Source: Eonycteris spelaea
Taxonomy: Eukaryota > Chordata > Mammalia > Chiroptera > Pteropodidae
Length of the DNA: 64,000 nt
Direction: 5' to 3'
Assembly: GCA_003508835.1 (NCBI GenBank)
Contig: PUFA01000003.1
Span: 19,229,501-19,293,500, forward strand
Position numbers and translations under genes: made by a program. Of this stretch, positions 56,140 to 64,000 are shown piece after piece (the stretch's first letter is position 1; each line of letters starts with the position of its first letter). Under the pieces are notes generated by a model, which was given only the letters and a program-made list of their open reading frames with translations, did no database searches and was not told the DNA's origin.

Positions 56140-58070
56140 GTTTCTGCCTCTGAGAAGAGGGAGTAGATGGGTTGTTGTTTTTTTTTTTTTTTCTACATTC
56201 CTCCTGCCAAGGACAACTAAAACCCTGGGCCGTCTTGTAAAACATGAGAAGACTCTGAAAGGTGGAGAGAAGAAGGCACACCAGCTAGTGTCCTTGGGAT
56301 CTGAGCAATGACACGATGGCGACCTCCATGGATTTCTTTTGTTCCCTTCTGTATCTTAGGCTTATTGCTGAAGAAGTGGCTAACCAGGAAATGCCAAAGG
56401 ACACGGATTTTAAAAAGGTCCCAATAAAAATCTGCTCTCCTCGGCAAAGGTCCAGAAAAAGAGCAACCTAGCGAGATATAAAACTTTTAGACAATAACTG
56501 CTGTACAACAGCCAAACATCACAGAAAACTCTGTGGCCCCAGCCACACCCAAGCCAATAAAGTCCCATTGGGAGCCTGGACTTTAACCTTCTCTCAGCTG
56601 TAAAAGGTGCCCCCAACTTCCCCCACCGGACTGGTGTCAGAGAAGGCCAAGTAGGAAGCTGCGACTTTTATCCCTGCCAGATTGTTAAGAAGGGCCCTGC
56701 CCACCCCCATAGTATTAAAGGAGGCCATGCAAAGGGGGCTGGACTTCACCCCACTTAGCCATAGTGAGATACCCCTCCCCTCCCTGCTGGGATGTGTCAC
56801 AGGAGGCTGAATAGAGAGCTGGGACTTCCAGGGTGCCTGCTGGTGATGAGGCCACCCCCGTGGCAGGTCGCTGGGGACAATGTGGGGACCTAGAACTCCA
56901 CCTCCACTGGCTGTAACAACAAGCCCTCCCTGGACTTCTGCCTTCACTGGCAGCAATGAGGCCGTGTCCTCCCCTTCCCTGCTAGAGTGGTATCACAAGA
57001 AGCCAGTTAAAACAGAAGATGTAAATAAGATTTAGGATCTCGTAACAAACCATGAAAGTGCCCTGATTGCAATCAAAAATCATTTGTCATAGCGAGAACT
57101 GGGACGATTCGAAACTGAATGAAAAGAAGATAATAGATGGCAACACTGAGATGCAAAATTGGACTAGTAGCTCAAATATATAAAGAACTCTCAAAACTCC
57201 ACATTACAAACAACCCAGTTTATAAATGGACAAAATCCACGAAGAGACGTTTTTCACCCAAGAGGATGTGCAGATGGCAAATATGCACAGAAAAAGATGT
57301 TTGCCACCATTAGCCATTAGAGAATATCACTACATACTTATCGGAATGTCTAAAATTTTTAAATATATATATATAACAAACACTGAACGCTGGTGAGGAT
57401 GCAGAGAGACTGGGTCGCTCGTACATTCCTGGTGGAGATGTAAACTGGTACCGCCACTCTGGGAAACAGATGGGCAGTTTTTTAAAAACACGAAACCTAC
57501 AAGTGCCATATGATCCAGCCATTGTACTCCTGGCTGTTTATCCCTGAGAAATGAAAAACTTATGTTCGCACAAAAATGTGCACTCAAATGTGTATTCCTA
57601 ATACATGCCCTTCAACAGGTGCCTGGTTAAGCAAGCTGTGGCACTCAGCAATAAAGGGGAATCAACTACTGATACACACAGCTGCCTGGATGAATCTTCA
57701 GGGAATTATGCTGAGTGGGGGACTGAAAAGCTAGTCTCCCAAAGTTACAGACGCTGCGCTTCTGTTTCCGTAACGTTCTTGACATGGCAAAATTATAGAA
57801 CAAGGGAATAGGTTGGCAGTTGCCAAGGATCAGGGAAGGAGGTGGGCCAGGAGAGAAGTGGCCATGAGTACGGAAGGGCAGCAGGACGAGTCCTGTGCCG
57901 GTGGAAATGCTCTGTATCTCGGCTGTGTCAACATCAGTATACCGGATGTGACATTGAACTAGAGTTTTACAAGTGTCCTCATGGGGAGAGACTGAGTAAA
58001 GCATACAGTCTGTATTATTTCTTATAATTAGATGCGAATTTACAATTTTCTTAAAAGTTAACTTTTTAAA
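56140..58070 (+). mobile_element. Internally deleted L1M element: 5' region fused to ORF2 3' end
   Basis: The 56600-57010 stretch has loosely repeating 'gtgtcag/gtgtcac ... aggaagctg/agagctg' blocks, as in old L1 5' UTRs. 57050-57150 carries L1 text known from just upstream of or at the start of ORF1 ('caatcaaaaatcatttgtca', 'actgaatgaaaagaagataa', 'caacactgagatg'). Immediately afterwards the text is from the distal part of ORF2 ('actctcaaaactccacatta', 'accaaagaagatg'-like 'acccaagaggatgtgcagat', 'tgccatatgatccagccatt') and runs to the 3' UTR. About 4 kb, comprising ORF1 and most of ORF2, is therefore missing. No intact frame. The left boundary is approximate. Confidence 0.7.
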
Positions 58071-58885
58071 AGTAGAGACCTCTTGTTTCACCAAAATCTT
58101 TCCAGGAAATCCCATATAGAAACCCCAAAGGTCAGAACTGCTTGGTGAGGCAGGGGGAAGGAGCTAACTTGCTTTCTCTCCCACCCCTTCCACCTCATTG
58201 CTCTGGGAGCACCCCTGCAGAACTCCCGGGTCACCCTCCACCCCAGACCAGATGATCCTCAGCCCCTTTCCTCCTTGGCCTTCTGTATCTCTGAATCTGG
58301 CACTGGCAGGAAAGGAGACGTCCCTGGGGACTGGGGAGTTACAAGAACGTCTCCTAGGAGGGAGCCTTGGAGGGCGGGATCTTTTCTCTGCACAGGGACA
58401 TGGGGCAGGGTGGGAGGCTGCGAGCAGTCGAGCGGGCCCCCATTCTTTCAGCAAATGCCAGGCAGGCAGAAGCGGCTTCTGGTGTGGCCCAGTCCAGAAT
58501 AGGTTCAAATAGCAGGGCTATTTAAATCCTAAAGCACAAACCTAATTAGCCACGAGAAAGTGAGCAGAATGAGTTGACTTACAGGAAGTATACTTTACCA
58601 CAGGCTTTAGTTATTATTATTTCCTACCTCTCCCTGGTCTTTAGGGTCTTAATTTGAAGACAGCAGGGACAGAATGGACAGACACAGATAAGGAAGTTCT
58701 AGAATGAAAGGAATGGCCTTTTCTGCTTCTGAACAAGGCCTTGATGCCACCCAGGAGGCCTCTCTGCGGGCTTTGCTTTGCTGTTCTCCTGCTTCAGAGG
58801 CCTTTCTACTGTAGTGGGATTAAATATGGGGAGTCCAGCATCATCTTTCCCACCAACATGGAGGCGCTGTCCTTGGTGCTGAACT
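58071..58885. other. Unannotated intronic sequence
   Basis: No recognised feature. Confidence 0.4.
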
Positions 58886-58915
58886 CCCCCCCCCCCCCCT
58901 ACCCCCCACCCCCCC
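58886..58915 (-). repeat. C-rich run (G-quadruplex-capable on the minus strand)
   Basis: 14 C, ta, 6 C, a, 7 C in 30 bases. On the minus strand this is a G-run array with very short loops. Confidence 0.85.
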
Positions 58916-61900
58916 TCTCTCTCCAGGACAGAACTAGGCCATTACATGACTGTTTCCTAAAGGGGGTTCTATGGTGCCCTAGTCCTGCAAAGTGCCCTGT
59001 GGAACAAAAAGGAAGGGTGGGGTGGATTTCTGGCCAGAGGAGTGTAGGAAGTACTGCATACTATACTGCCACCTGCTTGAAGAGTCAGCATCCATCGAAG
59101 ACCAATAAAGGCACTGAGAAGTTCTGCAATAAAGTAGTTTATTCAACAATCTTTTAACTCACTGTGTCCAAAACATTTGACTAGGGAGTCTTTTTTAACT
59201 CCCCCCCCCCATGAAACTCTAACATTCAGTGTTTCCAGAAGCGTGGTCCGTGGACTGCTCCAGCCGCACACGACACTCCGGTCCCTGGGGGATTCCCATG
59301 CCCATTGACATTTGGGAGCCAGCAGGTCAGTGTTGCTAGAACACCCCAGGCAGCTCTGCAGTAGAACAGTTAGGAAGAGAATGAGTGACCGGGGAACATG
59401 CTGTGGGTGCTGTGGGTTCATGGGGCACAAGCATCGAAGAGAAACTGCAGACTGCCGGGGCAAAAGGTTTTTGGCTGGATCCTAGCAGAGAGGAAGCCTG
59501 GGAGAAATAACACTTGTTCGTTTTCTCAGAGTCCAAGACCACAGTGGCCCTAAGAGGAGTAAACCACAAACTGTGGCAGCTCTGTGTGGCCTCTGAGCTT
59601 AGTTGGACCTGTGTGTGAGCTGCATGCTAACACAGCACTACCAGTGTGCCCAGGAGGAAGCCAAGTCCTCTAAAGCCATGAGCAGAAGGCATGAGGAGGC
59701 GGAGGGTGCCTGGGAACAAGCCAAGCTCTGGTCACCTTTTCTTCTCACTTCTGCATGAGTCCTCGGTGTGAGCAGGCGTCAGGGTGGTTTCGAGGGTGAG
59801 GTGGGCCTGTCTCCTGGTGTAGAGTTGCAGAAATCAGGTTGTGGTCTGCCTGCCTGTGGGTCCATTTATCTGCAGGCTCCTGCCCCTCTGGCTTCTCTGA
59901 ACACTAAGAGGGTTTGTGGAACCGGTGACGTGTGTATGCGTGTGTGTGAGTGTGTATGCGTGTGTGTGTATGCGTGTGTGTGTGTGTGTGTGTGTTGCGG
60001 GATGCAGGCTTTGAGGGTTGGTGTCCAGAACTGAAGATGGAGGGAAAATCCAGGCACTTATACGGTTTCAAGGGCTTTGACTGGATCTGAAGCCACAGGG
60101 CAAGGTGGCCCCTGGTTGGCTTGGATGGGGTCCGCCTAGCTGCTGCCAGCCCAGGGCTCGCGGATGCAGGGATGGGCGTGCGAAGCCGTTAGGTCCTGGT
60201 GGCCCCAGTCCGTTGCAGCAGTGAGTCACTCTGGGTGCATCCTAGGCCACCACCTCAGCAATGACAAGAGACAGCAAAGGGACAGCTGTGCCAGTGAGGT
60301 CCTTCCCTCTCTGGGCTGAGGCTTGAACGGTACAGACTTTGTTGCCAAGTGTCAGGAGATGTCTCCAGCACCGTGTTGATGAAAGATCGCACGAGGTGGT
60401 GATATGCCTGTCACATCCCATTGCAACAGACTCGGAGGGGATGTCCAGATCCCTGTTATGTGCCGCAGTGATCACGTCAAATAGAACCGCAACAAGTAGG
60501 CCGCCCCCCGTGACCAGGGGATCGTTGGGGACTTCCCCTGGGACTTGCCCTCTCACCTGTCAGGACATTGGCCTTCATGGGGGTTCCCTTCCTTCCTCTC
60601 ATCTCAAGCACAGAGAGGCCGCCTTGTTCACGGTCCTTGGTGTGTCCTGTTCAGTGGCAGAGTGTCCTCATTCTGGCCCAGGGCTGTCACCTCGTCCAGG
60701 TCGGGCACCCTGGGATCATGCAAAGATGGGGCTCCAGCTCCTTGGTCTGTAAAGTGCACACGTCCTGGCACTTCTGTTGCTCGGCGCTGAGAATCGGAGT
60801 CTCATCGTCGTCAGGGTCAGAACAGAAGCAGGAGGTCGGTCCATGTGAGAAGCGACAAGACCTAGCCCTGCGGTGGTTTGAGGAGCAGGGATTCGCTAGG
60901 AAGGGCCGTGAGAGCTCTTGAGTTTCCCAGCATTTAAAATAGGAGTCGGGTTAGCTACAGCAGTTCCGGAACACGTTCTCGGGGTTGTAGCATGGGTGAG
61001 AGTTGTGAGGATTCCGTGAGGGAAAATGTGTGGAGCGAGCCTGTAACTATGACGGATTGGAAAAACAGACGTGCCCGGTTGCCGAGGGCAGTGGCTCTCC
61101 ACAGTGCTGCTGGCCTTCTGGCTGTCCCTCACCAGCTGGGCCTCGAGGCCTCGCTCCCGGAGCCCTGCTTTCTCACCTCAGCACGGAGATGATAACAGCG
61201 CATCACGGGTGGTTCTGCCTAGGCGGGAGAAAGGTGGCCTTCCCTGCCTTTGGAGAAAATAAACATCTGCGTGCAAATGCCAGGGCCGTCTCCTCCATCT
61301 GCTGTCACTCTTTCCCACCCATCAGCCAGGGGCCTTTTCCCTGCACCCTGAAAGATCGCAAGGCTGGTCCGTCCCGGCCAGGACTCTGCTTTGGAAGAGG
61401 CTGAGGCCCCGAATTAGAGATGCTCCAGGTGCCTCCCGAAGCCTGTCCCCTGGAAAAGGGTAAGGTGCCCCTTTCCAGGCTATGGCGTTCCTGCCAGCTC
61501 CGTGCTGCACGTCACCCTGCTGCACAGGGGCCGAGAGTGACCTGCCAGGGAGAGATTTATGTGCCTTCACACTGACCTTGAGCTGCCTTTAAGATGAATT
61601 ACCTGCAGGATGCTTTGCACTCCGGGTTTTCACTGTGACCCTCTGGTCCCCTTTTCATACTTGTTCTCTCTTTTTCCACCCACATTCCCCTCCAGTCCTT
61701 GGGGCTCTGAATCCTAAGACAGTAAATCGCTCTTGACATCCTAGTCCGTGAATCGATCTTTCAGACACAGGCAGCAGGCCTGCGCCTCCTCCACTTACAG
61801 GCAGAGTCTGTTTAATTGGTTGGCAGACATCTGAGGCGGACCCACTGTGCGCCTGACTTGGCCACTGAGGGGCACAGAAGAGAAGGTAACAGTCAGGAGC

Positions 61901-61995
61901 TAAATTTTACTTGGGGCCATGGAGGACCATGGATTCTTTACTTTCACTCTATGTTTGTGGCATTCATTCATGTTTGCATGTTGTTTTGTTTATTT
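58916..61995. other. Unannotated intronic sequence
   Basis: A run of 10 C lies near 59201-59210. The stretch 60100-61500 is relatively GC- and CpG-rich. Apart from a GT microsatellite, no element or exon was recognised. Confidence 0.4.
59929..59996. repeat. (GT)n microsatellite with gtatgc interruptions
   Basis: A compound run of GT with three tatgcg interruptions, followed by a pure stretch of ten or so GT units. Confidence 0.95.
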
Positions 61996-62205
61996 TCACT
62001 GCTGTATAATATTTCAGTATTGAATATACCATATTTGTTTGTCCGGTCCACTGTCAGTGGGCATTTGGGGTTCCCAGTTTGGAGCTGCTCTTTACCTCTG
62101 TGCTGCATACTGTTGGTGAACATCTGTGTACAATTTGGTCGTGTTTATACCTGAGAGTGCAGTCCTAGGTCACAAGACATGCACACGTGCAGCTTTAGAG
62201 GAGGT
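61996..62205 (-). repeat. L1M ORF2 C-terminal fragment
   Basis: Antisense L1: 'tgctgtataatatttcagta', 'atataccatatttgtttgtc', 'gtgggcatttggggttccca' and a 'cctgagagtgcagtcctagg' block. Diverged. Confidence 0.7.
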
Positions 62206-62849
62206 GGAGTATTCATTTTAAACGGTGAGATGATGGATAGCAAACTGTAGGGCTAACAAGGGACGGATGGCATAAGGAGGGGAAAAGGCAAATCATAGAA
62301 GTTGGATCAAACAAGGTGTCTTTCGTCACATAGGAAACATCCAAGGACGGAGGCTGGGGCCGGTTAACTTAGAGAAACTCAGTTGCTGGTATAGCCTTGG
62401 TCTGTGAGGGCTTCTCGTTTCTGCCGATTTCAGCGAGAGGGAAAGTCCTCCAGTGCGCCTGGCTCTGCAGAGGCCCTGCCTGGGGAGAAGCCACGGCCAC
62501 CAGGCTGGCAGTGGTGGTGGCCGCTGTCCACGTGGAGGCTTTGAGGAGAGAGCCATGGGCTGGGGCAGGTTCTGCACCTGACCGCGCAGCTCTGTCAAAC
62601 ACCGCCGCAGTGAGGGGTCCATGCCGGGGGGAGCCCGGGGTCTGCCCCAAAGTCCTCTGAACTCTTACTGGGCGCACCAGCCAGGATGCTCACTCCAGCC
62701 TCCAAGCAGCCCAGGATGACAAACCGAGGCACAGGGGGGCCTCTGCAGCCCTTTCCAGGACTGGGCCTTGAGGAGGCCTTCTGCCCATTTGTTCTCCGTG
62801 TCCAAGTTGAGCCAACAACGCAACCCCTTTCCTCCCCAATCTCTTCCAG
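62206..62849. other. Unannotated sequence upstream of CTIF coding exon 3
   Basis: No repeat recognised. It ends in the 3' splice site 'tcctccccaatctcttccag'. Confidence 0.5.
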
Positions 62850-62923
62850 AACGGCAGCAAAGATAACTCTCTGGACATGCTGGGCACAGACATCTGGGCA
62901 GCCAACACTTTCGATTCCTTCAG
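62850..62923 (+). CDS. CTIF: CTIF, third visible coding exon (residues 85-108 and part of 109)
   Basis: Reads NGSKDNSLDMLGTDIWAANT followed by FDSF, then two bases (ag) of a split codon that should give serine with the next exon. The 74-base exon starts in phase 0 and ends in phase 2. The acceptor is cag at 62847-62849 and the donor is gtaagc at 62924, close to consensus. The acidic/aromatic patch DMLGTDIW...FDSF is part of the conserved N-terminal half that binds CBP80. This stretch is, as far as I recall, identical to human, in contrast to the two preceding exons, which suggests stronger constraint here. The following exon lies outside the window. Confidence 0.95.
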
Positions 62924-64000
62924 GTAAGCCGTGCTCCCTCTCGTCCACAGTGCGTGGCTCGGGCTGGGACCCCAGCCTACTTGTCCTCATGCCTCATGGG
63001 ATCTTTGGGGGCTGCGGAAATGTTGAGACTTCCCTGATCAAGCCCCTGGAGAGGGGGCTGAAGCAGAAAACATGAGACCGAGGAGAGAGAGGTCAGTAAG
63101 AGGCAAGGAGAGAAAGGAAAGAAAAGGAGGGGCAAGCACTGAGGGAAAGAGAGAAGGAAAAGGGAAGAGGAGGCAGAGGAGGAAGAGGGTTGAGGGGACA
63201 GGGAAGACAGGGCTGACAGCACAGCCAGCTTATGGAGGAGGGAGAACGGCCAGACGGGAGCACAGGGGAGGTGGAAGAGCACAGGAGGATGGCTCGTGGA
63301 GACGACTGGCAGCCCGGGTTAGAGTTGGGGACAGATAGCTGTGGCTTCAGACCCCCACCCTTCCCTCCTGAGGTCGTAGCAGGAAGGTCCCAGATGGACC
63401 AGGTTGGAAGCACAGGTATTGTCCAGGGTTTCTCAGGATGTGGGGACATGCCCCTGACGTGTTTGCTGAGGGGCTCCGGCCATGATGTCACTCCTCCGGG
63501 GAATGTTGGCCTCGGACCGCGGTGGCCTTTTAGGTCCACTCTGCCTCGGCCCTGTAGCTGTTACTCCTGGGCAGACTCTAGACACCCCCAGCTTGGGTTG
63601 GGCTCGCCCCACCTGGAAGCATGTGAGTCTCCTGGGCCTGGAACTGGCAGGCCCTGGTCCCCTGCTTCCCGACAGATTTGTCTCCTGTCCCTCAGAGCTG
63701 CCTTGTTGCCATTCTGTGCTGCCGTCAGAGGCTCCAGTGACAGGTTTTGGCCTTCTTTCCCTCTCCAGTCTGTCCCAAATGTAGGTGTGCAAACAGGCTC
63801 TCAGGTGGTGCTTAGGGGGACTGCCGTAGCCTAGGCATCAGGCGCATGCTTGTGTTTTATAAGCATTTCCATACGGCAGGGTTGAGGAGGGGTGGGGGCT
63901 TCGCAGGCCGTCCCCAGACCTGGCACCTCGGACTCCAGTCCGAGTGCGAGGTCCCTGCCTGACCCTGCTCTTGGCTGGGGGGTGCCCTCCCTTCCTGCCT
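62924..64000 (+). other. CTIF: Start of the next CTIF intron
   Basis: GT at 62924-62925. The 200-codon open frame at 63232-63834 has no recognisable domain and no splice-site logic linking it to CTIF. Apart from a purine tract, no element was recognised. Confidence 0.8.
63061..63211. repeat. Purine-rich (GGA/GAAA)n tract
   Basis: About 150 bp, more than 90% A/G on the sense strand, starting some 140 bp downstream of the exon donor. Rich in GGA and GAGG words, which in transcripts are bound by SR-type and hnRNP H/F-type splicing factors. A role in splicing of this exon is inference. Confidence 0.8.

Larger units (their letters stand above)
50482..62849 (+). other. CTIF: CTIF intron between the second and third visible coding exons
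   Basis: A 12,368 bp phase-0 intron, GT at 50482-50483 and AG at 62848-62849. Its contents (L1M, L2, MIR, minisatellite, microsatellites) are listed separately. Confidence 0.9.

Noticed and set aside
63232..63834. 200-codon open frame just after the third CTIF exon, possibly a read-through C-terminus
   Set aside because: It is separated from the exon by 300 bases with stops, is not in a splice-compatible arrangement, and resembles no protein.
1..64000. CRISPR arrays, bacterial operons, integrons, phage or plasmid modules
   Set aside because: Splice sites, MIR, L2, L1M and MaLR repeats and a mammalian gene show vertebrate nuclear DNA. The short tandem arrays have no CRISPR-like repeat-spacer structure.
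1..64000. Functional tRNA, U6, 5S, 7SL or Y RNA genes, or a CTIF-hosted microRNA
   Set aside because: I looked for their hallmark words on both strands and saw none. A covariance-model search would be decisive.

Overview
This window is nuclear DNA from a placental mammal and carries one recognisable protein-coding gene, CTIF (CBP80/CBP20-dependent translation initiation factor), on the + strand. Three short coding exons are visible: 36049-36228 (start codon and residues 1-60), 50410-50481 (residues 61-84) and 62850-62923 (residues 85-108 plus two bases of codon 109). All have canonical AG/GT splice sites and compatible phases. Together they encode the first ~108 residues of a protein that is about 600 residues long in human. 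The MIF4G domain and the rest of the gene lie beyond the right edge. Coding sequence is about 0.5% of the window.

Layout: 1-36021 is non-coding and most simply the large 5'-UTR intron (or upstream flank) of CTIF. 36229-50409 is a 14.2 kb intron, 50482-62849 a 12.4 kb intron, and 62924-64000 the start of the next intron. The introns hold old interspersed repeats: MIR and L2 fragments, L1M fragments mostly reduced to the ORF2/3'-UTR end, antisense MLT1-type MaLR LTRs, hAT-Charlie elements of the MER1 and MER5 types, and many simple repeats. I saw no Alu, B1/B2, SINEC, Bov-tA, PRE-1, ERE or similar young SINE by eye, which argues against a simian primate, mouse-like rodent, carnivore or ruminant. 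The order cannot be fixed from the sequence alone.

The most unusual structures are: a ~320 bp inverted duplication with ~320 bp between the arms (28665-29624); a CpG-dense block holding three near-perfect copies of a 41 bp unit (54556-54775); an L1 that seems to join its 5' region directly to its ORF2 end (about 56140-58070); two cases of repeats nested in repeats (15291-16023 and 44415-45440); and a hAT MITE with TIRs and a recognisable 8 bp target duplication (13971-14195). I found no evidence of a novel gene system, CRISPR array, functional RNA gene or intact mobile element. Long open frames outside the CTIF exons look like chance frames in GC-rich or repeat DNA.
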